Assembly (NCBI GenBank): GCA_033980235.1
Contig: CM067065.1
Location: forward strand, 29,947,155-30,011,154
Reading direction: 5' to 3'
Length of the DNA: 64,000 bases
From: Diadema setosum
Lineage: Eukaryota; Echinodermata; Echinoidea; Diadematoida; Diadematidae
In this document: positions 10,525 to 21,432 of the stretch, piece by piece
Layout: each line of letters starts with the position of its first letter
Position numbering within the stretch: position 1 is the stretch's first letter
Notes under the pieces: model-generated
Database searches by the model: none
What the model was told of the DNA's origin: nothing
The model's input: only the letters and a program-made list of their open reading frames with translations
Translations under genes and position numbers: made by a program

Positions 10525-12270
10525 AATTCAATTCAATTCAATTCAATTCATTTTATTTTCATACTTCTCATTTATGAAAATTACAACAGAAACCAGACAA
10601 GTTCTTTTACCTTGTGAACAATGTGCAGAAAACAAACAACATACATGGTGATAACACAGTAATTACATGTAATGATAACTGGTCAAAATCGAAATCGAAA
10701 TGGGGTTGATCAAAGAGAAGTATGACGGGACCTACATGAAAGCTAGCTTGTTTGGCTGTAAGCCCCGAGTAATCAGTGTTTGTGAAAAAGAAACGGAGAA
10801 CGGATAGAAGATAAGACCAGAATGATGATGTGAGGTTGCCAAATTTTATGTAATAAAAAAGAAGAAGAAAAAGAAGAAGAAGAAAAACAAACAAACTATA
10901 CATTAATATGAACTTACCGTGACCGAGCCATCATTATTATAAAGCCTACTTTGGTAAATATACTATAAACTATTGTTGCATTAAAACTATCACCAGGATA
11001 TGATCAGTAAGACACAAAAAGTAGCATGTACAGCTATTAAGCCATTTGGTGCCTGCCGTCAAGCTCTGCATAGAAGGTTAGAGAGGGGTAGAGGGAAAGA
11101 GGAAGAGAGGGAAACGAAGTAGAATGTGGAATTGCTAATGATGAATTCAGAGAGCCTGATGGCAAGACCCTAAATGGAATCTGCAACGTGTTGACAAAAT
11201 GTTTGATTGGACAATAACATACCACAGTATTACATAAGACATAAGACATTACGACTATTCAGTGTCTGCAAAATATGCACTCAATAAAAACTCTTTTAAT
11301 TTACGTTTAAAGGAATATAAAGACGAGCAGCTTGTTATTTCGGGGGAGAGGTCATTCCAGTATCTAGGGCCCGTATACATTATCGTTTTTTTAGCGAAAA
11401 TTGTTTGAGTACGTGGAAGGTGAAATGCGTCACATTGGCGGGTAGGATAATTATGAATCAAATAGTTTTTTTCTGAACATGCGAGTAAAAACATCCGGTA
11501 ACTCGTTGGCAGAAAATTTGTACATAAATATGCCGACGTTGTAACTGAACAGATCTGATATTTTCAGTATTTTATTTTTCAAAAATAAATCATTCGTGTG
11601 GGACAAATATCCGACATGGTTGATATTTCTGATGGCACGTTTTTGAATACGGAACAGTATATCAAGAAGATTTCTAGTTGCATTCCCCCACACAAGAATA
11701 CCACAATTAAGGTACGGAGTAATCAAAGTAGAATAAAGATTAAGCAGAATTTGACTTGGAAAAACACTCTTAAGTTTATTAAGAACACCCGTATTTTTAG
11801 AAAGAATATTACTTAAATAACTAACGTGGGATTTCCAAGATAAATCACTATCAATAAAAAGCCCTAAAAATTTTATACTACTAACTTGATTTAATTCAGT
11901 TTCATTAAACTTAATATGATAAGGAAGGGTTTTAAGACTATTGCTAAAAAGCATACAATGAGTTTTATCAATATTAAGTGACAATTTGTTGGAGTATATC
12001 CAAGATTGCACAGATTTAAGTTCTTTATTCACTGTGTTAACAAGAGTATAAGGATCTCTGTGTGTAAAAAACAGATTGGAGTCGTCAGCAAAACATATAA
12101 AGGAAAGAATTGGCGAGGAACTAGGAAGATCGTTAATGTACAAAATGAACAATAGTGGGCCTAGTAAGGAGCCCTGTGGAACACCACACAAAATTAACTT
12201 TAACTGAGAATCACGGCCATTTATACTCACAAATTGTTTTCTGTTTGATAAATAATCTCGAAAAAGAGAT
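10525..12270 (-). mobile_element. CR1/L2-like LINE, 5'-truncated, (TTGAA)n tail
   Basis: On the minus strand the element enters within the reverse transcriptase domain near 12270. It runs through the RT core and C-terminal region to about 11255, then a roughly 700-bp 3' untranslated region, and ends in a (TTGAA)n array at 10551-10525. Truncation at the 5' end is normal for target-primed reverse transcription. A purine-rich AGAGA tract lies directly upstream. Confidence 0.88.
11255..12270 (-). pseudogene. Reverse transcriptase C-terminal part of LINE
   Basis: The frame 12230-11451 shows RT motifs GVPQGSLLGPLLFILYINDL and FADDSNLFF (catalytic A-DD box), then KFLGLFID, YLNCGILVWGN and RIQKRAIR, typical of CR1/L2-type LINEs. 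The reading frame breaks near 11475 in a run of A bases. The C-terminal part continues in another frame to 11255 with YPTRQCDAFHLP and YTGPRYWNDL. Endonuclease and N-terminal RT are absent, so the copy cannot move on its own. Confidence 0.9.
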
Positions 12271-13309
12271 TGATATAATGAAAAGAGAAATATTAAAGTG
12301 AGACAGATAATGAAAAAGAGAGGTATATATAATCAAGAGGAAACTATGTAATTAAAGAGAGATATAATATAATAAGAGAACAAATGAAAGAGAGAAATAC
12401 ATAAGAGAGAGTGATATAACGAGAGAAAGACATGAAAGAGGGAGAGATTTAGAAATATAACAAAGAGAGATAATACGATCCATAACGTCGCAAACAGGTG
12501 TCCTCCAGAGAGTCCAGACGTTACCTCGAGTCTACCCTAGACGGTCTAGGGTACAGTAATTTACCCCAAGGTCCTCCGGAAGCTATCCGAAGGCTGTCCA
12601 ATGTATTGTACTTTTGAATAGCTATCAAAAGCGTTTAGATCTAACCAGGGAGGTGACCTCCCTGATCTAACCACTAAATGCCAATTTTATCACATTAAAA
12701 AAATCTCTAGACTGTTAAACAGTTGAGAGAGAGAGAGAGAGAGAGAGAGATATCGTAATGATACATAGCTTTTAGGCAAGATCTGGAAGACCGAGAGGAG
12801 AGAGGAAATATTCGGAAAATTGAAAATTGATGAAGCAGTGAGCTTTGCTTTGATACATATTAAAACGTTCAATCTCTTTAAAGTATTTTCGTCTTTTGTC
12901 TTTTCTTTTTCTGTCAGCGCGCCAATCTTTGCCGGCAGGTGCCTTCTTTATAATCAGCAATTGAAGTGAATTTCAATTATTTGTGATCGTACATAGACCA
13001 CTATCGATAAGTAGGCTCCCCCAGCCAGTCGTCTGGTACCGATATCATCTCCATCTTTTATCACTTTCCAGCAGCCTCTCGCTCTGTGTCACTGTTGAGG
13101 ATATTTCAGCCATGACCAGCCAACAACTATAAGGGGGCAGACGGATCTTGTTGTTCGTGCAGTGTATAGAATCCATATGATGTCCAGGAGTTGTTATTGC
13201 GCTCATTGAAGTCTGGAGTTCAGTCAGTTAAACTTCATGGACAGCGTGGCATATACCATTTAGACCTCATTGTGAGTATATTTTATACATTGTGCTGAAT
13301 TAATTTCAT
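12271..13309. other. No gene recognised; purine-rich tracts
   Basis: AGAGA-rich low-complexity sequence runs to about 12475, and a (GA)n array lies at 12725-12751. Nothing else is recognised. Confidence 0.5.
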
Positions 13310-13450
13310 TAAGAAATGAATTACCACTAGTAATTACTGCTTTGAGGTCTACCCGAAGAATTACGCACTGATGATAGAGTGTCTTGCCCATTATAGACGC
13401 AAATGGCCTTTGCTGCAAGGGGCTTCGAACCAGAAGCCCGACGATTAGAT
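13310..13450 (-). repeat. Partial tRNA-derived SINE
   Basis: On the minus strand, GGGCTTCTGGTTCGAAGCCCC resembles a B box (GGTTCGAA). It is followed by GGGCAAGACACTCTATCATC, the same kind of body as the SINE at 5996. The 5' head is missing or diverged. Confidence 0.55.
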
Positions 13451-13540
13451 AAAAATGTTTTTCGTGGTACTTTATACCATGAGAGACACAATAACTTTTC
13501 ATGCACTTTTGCACAAGATGGACAGATTCTTAATATTTTA

Positions 13541-13576
13541 ATATTTTTTGTCCTTTTTTTTTGGGGGGGGGGGCGG
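13541..13576. repeat. T-run to G-run homopolymer junction
   Basis: T9 runs directly into G11, then CGGCGG. It is one of several such composite tracts in the window. Confidence 0.85.
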
Positions 13577-14058
13577 CGGTGGGAACATATCTATATTCCT
13601 CTGATTAATGTCACAAATAAACTTGACCAAAAAAAAAATGAATATTATAATTACGAATGAATTTCAGGCGACACGTCACATGTGTGTAAGTATATAGAAT
13701 AATGCAGTCTTCTTTTGTACCCTATAAATAGCCCTATAAATAGGAAAGGAAGGAGTTTTCATGGAGTCTAAATTTAGGTTTTCAGGTGAAAGAGGCAGTA
13801 TTTGAAAGTGCCATTGTCTAGTCTTGACATGGGGTTTTGTCAAGTAGGACGTAAATGCACTATCAATATTTGGATTGTCAATTGTCCGGCTAAGTAGGCT
13901 GCCCGGTCTGCGGGTGGAGCCCTGTCAACGTGATTGAAGAAGCTTCTTTGGGAGTTCAGTGTGCACGTTCTCCTTGTGGTGCTTTACAGTTTTATGTGTG
14001 TATGAATCAAGACGTGAGAGGTTCAACGGTTTTGTTTTCATCCTTTTTTCTTGTTGTT

Positions 14059-14750
14059 TAAAGGGAATGAATCTCAACTATAATTCGTGGATATTGAGTG
14101 AATGTATTAAAATTAGTAGAACACATCAGTGAAGTTTGAGGAAAATCAGACCATTCGTTCAACTGTTTTGAATATTTTAAAGGGGATGGCTAGTAACTCA
14201 TCAGTGGGAATCAGTGGGAATGCTGGGGGATGATTGGTCCAAATCTTGTGGGATTCATTTAAGAGTACATTATATATCTATTGTTGTGTGAAAATTATTT
14301 GCTTCAGAACTGTCTCACATTCAAATAATGTGCAGTTTAATGCCCCGTCAATGTACAGGCATGCTAACCTGGAAACATTAAACTGCACATTACTTGAATA
14401 TGAGACCATTCTGAAGCAAACAATTTTCACACAACAATAGATATGTACTCTTAAATGAATCCCACAAGGATTGGAACAATAATCCCCAGCATTCCCATTG
14501 ATTCCCACTGATCAGTTACTCGCCATCCCTCGGAGCAGCCATAGCTGGATGAGAAGACTATACAACTGTTCTTGACGTCACTGCAGGACGATGATAAAAG
14601 AAAATACAACAACACTTTCACGAGAAGTGCACATTAATTTTAATTGTTACTCATCTGGCTATGTGTAACATTCCCCTGCTTTCTGAAAGCAGAATCATAT
14701 ACCAACTGCTCTTTAATTCATTATGAAAGAAAAATGAGAATGTGTTGACT
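14059..14750. mobile_element. MITE family B copy, interrupted by family A
   Basis: The left arm starts TAAAGGGAATG and runs through AGTAGAACACATCAGTGAAG to 14177. The element resumes at about 14531 with CAGCCATAGCTGGATGAGAA and continues to CCTGCTTTCTGAAAGCAG. The far right arm is not recognisable. Confidence 0.75.
14178..14530. mobile_element. MITE family A, copy 2 (nested in family B)
   Basis: This is a palindrome of about 350 bp with the same ends as the copy at 1097-1464. The left end is intact (TAAAGGGGATGG) and the right end stops at GCCATCCC. It splits the host element inside its GTTCAA...TTTTGAA region. Confidence 0.87.
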
Positions 14751-15024
14751 CCAGTTCCAAAACGCCTCATAAAATGGGCATCTTTTATATGCGATAATTC
14801 TGTGCATTCCACTGAATATAATCATAATGAATTGACCTAATGCTGACCATTACTCAAAGAGAAAACATCTATTTAAATACCTTATCCTCACCATAGATTT
14901 CTTTCACCCCTTTCCGCCACAGAATGCCGTCGTGCAATATGGTGTTTATAGATAATGGGGTTTGATTCATCTAATCCTACTGTGTCGTCACTTATTTATC
15001 CACTGGTTTATTTTTGCTGCGCAG

Positions 15025-15122
15025 GATCATTGTTGAAAAGTCTACACGTTTGGTTCTAACTCCGAGAATTCAGTTCCCCAACGATAGAACCAGCAGCGGA
15101 GCTGTCTTGTATGTGATTCAAT
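15025..15122 (+). other. Probable 5' untranslated exon segment
   Basis: TTTATTTTTGCTGCGCAG at 15007-15024 looks like a splice acceptor. About 98 bases then lead to the first ATG of the 350-codon frame. If real, the transcript has at least one upstream non-coding exon. Confidence 0.45.
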
Positions 15123-16175
15123 ATGAGTGGTGTAAAGAAGAAACGCTGGAAGGGCCCCGTTCCTGTTAGTGCCATTCAGAACGTGCTGCTGAAGGATAAC
15201 CGTTTCGCTGACATCCTCCTGGAGGATCGGCTCAGGCAAGTCGGTGTTGATAGGAGACGAGCGAAAAATCTCCTAGACTGGCAACACCAGTCGTTTGTTT
15301 TAAACCAGGCGATCAAAGAGACAGAATTGCGTGAGATGGGCGTGAATCACACCTCATTCTTACCTGAGGTGACGATGAAGGTGACCGAACCAGCGGTGCG
15401 TGCCAGGCGGCCGTTCGGCAAGGTTCGGCGCTCCGCGTCCCATATGATCGAGGAATTGACATTCTTCGAGAAGCGGTATTCACTCCCTGTCATAACGGCG
15501 CGCAGGAGTCTAACCTTGCCCGAATTTTCCGTATCGGTGTCATCCTGCGGTCAACGGAAAGGAACATTTTCACAACCTGATCCACGCAATTCAAAAGATA
15601 CTCATTTTCATAAAGACTCGGGAAGCGAGGAAAAGGAAAGCTTCACACACTTACATGGAATTGATTTGCGCAAGACGCGAAAAAGCAAAAGTGGACCCGG
15701 TCTTTCTCTCGGCTCAAATAGAAGAGAATCTGTTGCAGGAAGAGGTAGGCTTTGCGGGAATAACTTGCCACTGTACGGACCTGAGGCGGAAGCTGCCAGA
15801 GAGGAGAGGGAAAAGCGATATGTGAGAAACCTCCAGCAAAAGATGCGCGAAATGAAAATCGACCACGACGATCGCTTTCTGCGACTGGAGAAGAGTCTAG
15901 TACGTGACGCGAAGGATGAAATTGATACCGTGCGCGCGGTCAACGATAAACACGCGCAGGCGCGCAACGCGCCGAAACTTCGATCCGAAGAGAAAATAAC
16001 TACACTTGCCAACGACGATATCGACCTTGAAAAACATGATACGGACGTTGAATCGGACAGTGATGACGACGATACACTCGAGGGCCCTCGGCAGTCAAAT
16101 ATGTCAAGACTGTCGACAAAGTCTACTCTAGATTTAACATTTTCTCCTGGTCCACGTGTTGGTTTCTTCGATTGA
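15123..16175 (+). CDS. Unknown charged, partly coiled-coil protein, 350 aa, one coding exon
   Basis: I do not recognise this protein. It is a single uninterrupted frame from ATG to TGA, with GC-rich codon use unlike the flanking DNA, which is the main evidence that it is real. Residues 1-75 are basic and probably folded (KKKRWKGPVPV, then RRRAKNLLDW). Residues 140-215 are Ser/Lys/Arg-rich and probably disordered. Residues 221-285 (EAEAAREEREKRYVRNLQQK onward) form a likely coiled coil. Residues 297-320 are very acidic with SDSDDDD, and the end is Ser/Thr-rich, closing in PGPRVGFFD. There is no signal peptide or membrane helix, so it is probably nuclear or cytoplasmic. A phospho-regulated scaffold is possible but is a guess. 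It could also be the last exon of a longer gene if the acceptor at 15024 joins a coding exon. Confidence 0.75.
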   Translation: MSGVKKKRWKGPVPVSAIQNVLLKDNRFADILLEDRLRQVGVDRRRAKNLLDWQHQSFVLNQAIKETELREMGVNHTSFLPEVTMKVTEPAVRARRPFGKVRRSASHMIEELTFFEKRYSLPVITARRSLTLPEFSVSVSSCGQRKGTFSQPDPRNSKDTHFHKDSGSEEKESFTHLHGIDLRKTRKSKSGPGLSLGSNRRESVAGRGRLCGNNLPLYGPEAEAAREEREKRYVRNLQQKMREMKIDHDDRFLRLEKSLVRDAKDEIDTVRAVNDKHAQARNAPKLRSEEKITTLANDDIDLEKHDTDVESDSDDDDTLEGPRQSNMSRLSTKSTLDLTFSPGPRVGFFD

Positions 16176-16337
16176 GCCTTGTGGTTCTCAAAGAAATATA
16201 AAAATGACAGTGGTGACTTGTTTTTCAATTTCACATTTCACAAACAACGCGAAGGCATGTTTGGTTATTAGTATGACACGTGACGGGTCTTAAGGTGTTT
16301 TAAAATTCATAGTTTTGTAGTCAATTTTTGTCTCTCT

Positions 16338-16343
16338 AATAAA
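16338..16343 (+). terminator. AATAAA polyadenylation signal
   Basis: AATAAA within CTCTAATAAACAAATG lies about 165 bases after the stop codon of the 350-aa frame. This is a normal 3' UTR length. Confidence 0.6.
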
Positions 16344-16802
16344 CAAATGACTATTTTTAGTGAATGAATATATAAGTAAATAAATGAATAAATGAATAAT
16401 ATTTTGTTATGTGTAAAGTGTATGTGAACATTACCTCACCGAGTTTTCTATTTTTCAAATGTCAATAGTTTTGAATATTACATGTATACGTTATCTGCCA
16501 TATGCTTGCGAATGTGTTTTTAACTTTTTAGATTCTTTTAATTTTGTGCGTTCATTTCTGTAAAACGATTAACCATAAACATTGTACAATTCTAGGAACA
16601 AGGAGTAATCGATATTCAGAAATAAGCCTTTAGGTTTTTAAAAGATTGAGTGATAGCCTTGGATGGATTTGGAATTTCAACACAGTAGTTCAGTACAAAA
16701 CATCGTACCAGTAGGCATGAGAAAGCAACGACCAAACCCAAAATTAGTTTCTGCATTACAACACTGCGATATGTATATCCTTGAAGAACTGTAACACTCT
16801 TA

Positions 16803-17677
16803 TTCAATTCAATTCAATTCAATTCAATCTTAGTTTATTTCCAATCAACGAAAATCAAAAACATAGTACAATGTATACATGTCATTAAATGATATTGTTC
16901 AAACGCTTGCAAAAGATTCATGTAATATACGAGACAAATTATAGAACAACATATATGTACAATAATAAAGAGGAACACTGTACAAATACTACGTGGGCGA
17001 GCGGAAAATAAATTCGATCATGGAAAATAGTGATCCACTAAAAAGCAAAGCTTGTCGGACGTGGATCGCTAGATAAATAATGAGTGAATGATATACTATT
17101 CTCTAACAATATACATGTAGTTATTTTGAGATACACAGGTGGGGAAAAAAATATAGAATACCAATGCTATAGTGCCCGGACACTGTTCATCAATGAACCA
17201 CGTGTACCGGGAAAATATGACAAGGACAATACATTCGTACACACATTCAATTACCCACACGCATATACACTGTTGGACGCGAGACAGTACCGAGAGGAGA
17301 GAATACGGTAACAATACAAGTCTACGAAGAACAATAGACAGGAAAGGAAAAGGAGAGAAGAAAGAAGGGAGGTCTGCACACAGAACACGCCAAGTGCTGC
17401 GACATCAGGACAGGTGAAAGCTCAAGCATAAATTATAGCAATTTAAATTATCTAAGATTATAAATAGAAAGTAAATGTTTTCTGAGTTTATATTTAAATG
17501 TGACAAATTTGGGGGAATCTTTTAAACTATTATCTAAATTATTCCAAAGTCTGGGTCCGGTATAAAGAAATGTATTTTGGGCATATGTGCGGTTCTCATT
17601 AACGGAAGATGGAATTCGTCGGATCGTCGCGTGGGATAGTTATGAACATGACTGTTTCGATGAAATAAATCTTATAT
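16803..17677 (-). mobile_element. LINE 3' fragment with (TTGAA)n tail
   Basis: On the minus strand the fragment holds the C-terminal RT tail HNYPTRRSDEFHLP and YTGPRLWNN (about 17660-17530). A 3' UTR with AAGCTTTGCTTTTTAG follows, and a (TTGAA)n array closes it at 16828-16803. It belongs to the same family as 21433-23830. Its 5' edge is met by a family C MITE. Confidence 0.82.
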
Positions 17678-17850
17678 TAAAGGGATGGTATAGTTTTGAT
17701 TAAGATGGGGCTTTCTACTTTTTTTTCTGAGATAAAGAGAAACTCCTTATAAAATATGAGCGAGCATACAATCATAAGAGGAATTCAAAGTTTATTTGAT
17801 GATAATCGGTTTTGAAATGGCTGAAATATCCAAAAACAAATTGGTCCTAA
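17678..17850. mobile_element. MITE family C, left arm only
   Basis: It starts TAAAGGGATGGTATAGTTTT and runs through TCAAAGTTTATTTGATG to about 17850, then stops before the central palindrome. The right arm is lost. Confidence 0.72.
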
Positions 17851-18233
17851 TGAAAGATGGGACCCACCCTTGAAGCGGGTATACTGCATGATTAGTTTAT
17901 CCTAAATTCTGCCCTCATCTTATTCTGTTTCTCACGTGCACGTGACTGAAAGATGGACCAGTAAATGTTGCCGCCATTCATTTTTCATGAACAAAATTTG
18001 ACAATCATGCATTACGAAGAAGTATACGTGGTATTCATATATAATCCACAGTAGTGGGTATACACAACGACTAAATGACAAGGCATAGATAAAGCGCGTT
18101 TTCAAAACACGTGAAAATAGACAAACAAAAACGCTCATACTTTTCTGGTTTTCCCCTCCGACAGGTCCCTCTAACACATGCATATAAGAATCAATTTAAA
18201 ACGGGCCCTGGATCCCGTTTGACCTTGTTCAAG

Positions 18234-18262
18234 CCCCCCCCCCCCCCCCCCCCCCCACCCCC
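18234..18262. repeat. Poly(C) tract
   Basis: An uninterrupted run of about 23 C bases is followed by ACCCCC. Confidence 0.95.
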
Positions 18263-18358
18263 GGGGTCGGGATACAAAAAACTGGTAGTACGCCACCTAC
18301 CGTCAGAGTTTGCACAACTTTTCTAAAAAAGTATTTTATGGCCCCCCTCATTATCCAG

Positions 18359-18645
18359 TATTATAGTGGTAAGCACTGTTTGAGCACTCGTCCCGTTTCA
18401 TCATGAATATTCATCAGGCAGTAAGATACTGTAATAGTAAGTGCCCAGAACGCTGGATAGGTGCCATAGAATGTAACAACGTCTCGCCGGGAGATGGAAA
18501 AATGTTCAGTTTTGTCGGGAAATGTAAAAACGCTGCCTGGAAATGTAAAAATCATGTATTTCCACGGTATTACGGATACATGTAGACGATGAATATTCAT
18601 GATGAAGCGGGATGGGTGCCCCAATAGTGCTTACCTATTATAGTA
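18359..18645. mobile_element. Inverted-repeat MITE (family J), single copy
   Basis: Arms of about 57 bp are near-perfect reverse complements. The left reads TATTATAGTGGTAAGCACTG ... CATCATGAATATTCATC; the right mirrors it and ends CTATTATAGTA. The total is about 287 bp, with no coding capacity. Confidence 0.85.
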
Positions 18646-18827
18646 TCCATAACTAGCTAGTGTCGCGCCATGTTTATGCATATTTATATATATTTTGTAA
18701 ATTTTTATCATATACTCTCCAAAGTGTCAATCAAATAAGACCCCTTTTGCTGTGTAGTAGCTGCAACGGATGAAATTCAACAAATTCAATACAATTCAAA
18801 TGTTACTTCAAATATCGCAATTTTCTT

Positions 18828-19140
18828 TCATTTCATTTCCTTTTATTTCATTTCCGACGAAAGTATACAATATAACAATTGCATATAAACAAAGTAACGT
18901 ACATTGTAACTTTTGCAAATGAGATTGAAATGCACGTTGTTTACAATGAGACAATAAACATACTTTAGATGAAGGAATACATGGACAAAATGTGCTTGAA
19001 TCATAACAAAGAAAAAGTCGGAAATGGAGGCCGGGACTGCTAAAAAGCCAAGCTTGTAGAATGCACTCCCCTCGTGAGGAGTAATTTGTAGTAATAATGA
19101 ATCAAAACAATTAGACATAACCATTCATTTCAAATAGAAT
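18828..19140 (-). mobile_element. LINE 3' untranslated fragment with (ATGAA)n-type tail
   Basis: Degenerate TTTCATTTCC units at 18828-18857 are followed by sequence with AAAGCCAAGCTTGTAGAATG, matching the CAAAGCTTGT landmark of the LINE 3' UTRs at 17043 and 21655. No coding part is seen. Confidence 0.6.
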
Positions 19141-19749
19141 TCAATTCAACAAATCAATGTAATACTAAGTAAAGATATTTCTAAAAGCGGTAAACAAAAA
19201 TGAGCAAGTTGCTATTGGAAATGAGAGGCCAAGTAAAGGACAAACTTGCAGAGATGGTGGCCCGTCCATGAATTGGATTTATAAAGAAAAAAAAGCAAAT
19301 AAATCGAAGCAAACACAAGCACAAATGCAAACACAATCACAAACATAAACAAAAACACATACACACACACATACACATCGATCGAGCTGGTATGATTGTT
19401 AATTTTTATGAATACACACAAAATTTGTACGCTGGAGACTTGATATTATAATCTTCATGCTTCAAACTTTTAATATGGAAAGACATTCGTCACTACTGTC
19501 TAACATAATAACTCTTTGTGTGCTGGAATGCCGATTGGTATGATAGCATATAACACCATTAAATGCCATCGGTTATTATGCAATGAACAAAGTCCCTGGC
19601 ACAGAAAGGGGTTATCAGATAAGAGTCTCCTCGCTGGAAACCCCCTCTGTTTTTCTAGCAAGAAAAATTGCAAAAAAAAAAATGACATAAACAAACAAAT
19701 AGACGCGCACTCCTCTTGACATTCTTGTCAATTGTTTGTAGCGTTGTCT

Positions 19750-19800
19750 TAACCCATATATATGTGTACATATATATGTACATATATAACTATATATATA

Positions 19801-19841
<41 letters not shown>

Positions 19842-19920
19842 TATTTATTTATATTTATATTTATATTTATATTTATATTTATATTTATATTTATATTTAT
19901 ATCTATATTTATATTTATGT
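19750..19920. repeat. (TA)n followed by (TTTATA)n array
   Basis: A TA-rich tract runs to about 19845. About a dozen near-perfect TTTATA hexamers then run to 19918. The Ile/Tyr/Phe open frame across it is an artefact. Confidence 0.95.
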
Positions 19921-21420
19921 ATGATTGTATAACAATAACGAAAGGGACGGTTGTAAAGGTATACATTTACACAGAGCTACTAGCTTCCTGCATCTTTTTT
20001 TTTTTTTTTCATTTCCTCTTATACAGAGCCATCATGATGGATCTTTTACTAGAGAATTCCAGTTTAGCTTCAGTTTAAAGTGAATATGATTGCAAAACAC
20101 ATTCCATTTTGAGGTTGTTGTTTGGCATTTGTGATAGTGTTTTTTTTTCTTCTATATACATCGAATCAAAGTTAAAGTAATTCATATTTATTTAATGTAA
20201 ACATGGGGATCCTATCTCCACACAGTAAAAAAGAAATATACAAATTTCTGCTCTTTAAGTGAAAAGGACCATTTGTTTGAGCTCAAAAAATAGTAATTCA
20301 AGTATCACACGTTATTTTTTTAGGATCTAAACAGTAATATTATTCTGTCTAACATACTTGTTAATATCGCCATTAGTTTGTACACTTTAATTCAAATGGG
20401 AGTAACAAACACATCACACGAGTTATACAAACGGTTTTCCAAAAAAAAAAAAAAAACTTTTTTGAAACTTCATTATTTGATATAAGCCAATTTTCATGAT
20501 TTTAAAGTAACCGTTATAGTCTGCAATTGTTAAACCAAGAAAATTGCTTTAATTTACTACTTAAATGGTACATTATCGAATGAAATTTAACCGGGTAAGA
20601 TTCAATAGCATTACTATCATGCATGGCTAAAGGGCATTATAAAATTTGTTTTGTACGGATTGAATGACAATTTATTTATTGTCTTTAATCCAGTCAGCCA
20701 CACAGTGATAGGTTCTGCATTCAAAGTGTCTACAAGAAATTCGTATTTTTGATTTTGATGAGGACAAAAGAAAATAGTATTAATGACAATAATAAAATAT
20801 TATAATTGATAATGGCTTTCTCAACCCACGTTAGCCGCTTCAGCGTTTAGAGCTATACTTAAAGGCATAATTTACCATTGCAGAAGAAACAAAAACCCAG
20901 CATCAGTGCTTTGAAATAGTAATATGTGAACTAGGGATGGAAACAACCACTGTAAAAATTTTAATCCGTATGTTTGATCCTGAGTATTGTAAAATACACA
21001 AAATGTGAACAATAGTTATGATTAAAATGTTTCCAGACTAAACCGTATCCATATTATGAGAAAAATACTGATATCTCCTTATATTCTAGGCTCTATTGAA
21101 AAAAAAAAAATATTGGCGGATGTTTTGTGATACACGCAACAAACCTACACATATGCATGAAATGTGATAATCTGAACATTTTTTTTTTTTTAATCACTAA
21201 ACCAGAGCTCCCTATTATACCATTTTTATTACCCCAGCGTTGACAGGGACCCATTTTTTTTTTAAACACCTGGATAGAGACGATGAGAGACAATCTTAGG
21301 TAAAAGCACCTCATCAAAATGTAGTAAGAACTTGGTAGGGACCGATGGTTATTGGAATAATCAGCGAAAGGGAAAATGACAACGTTTTTCGGAGAAATTA
21401 CAAAAAATATCAATATATGG
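19921..21420. other. No gene recognised
   Basis: This is AT-rich sequence with short A and T runs and no convincing exon, repeat or RNA gene. Confidence 0.5.
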
Positions 21421-21432
21421 TGATGGTGATTA

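Noticed and set aside
15608..16234. 208-codon minus-strand open frame
   Set aside because: It is fully antisense to the 350-aa coding frame, Ser/Arg-rich, and has no independent support.
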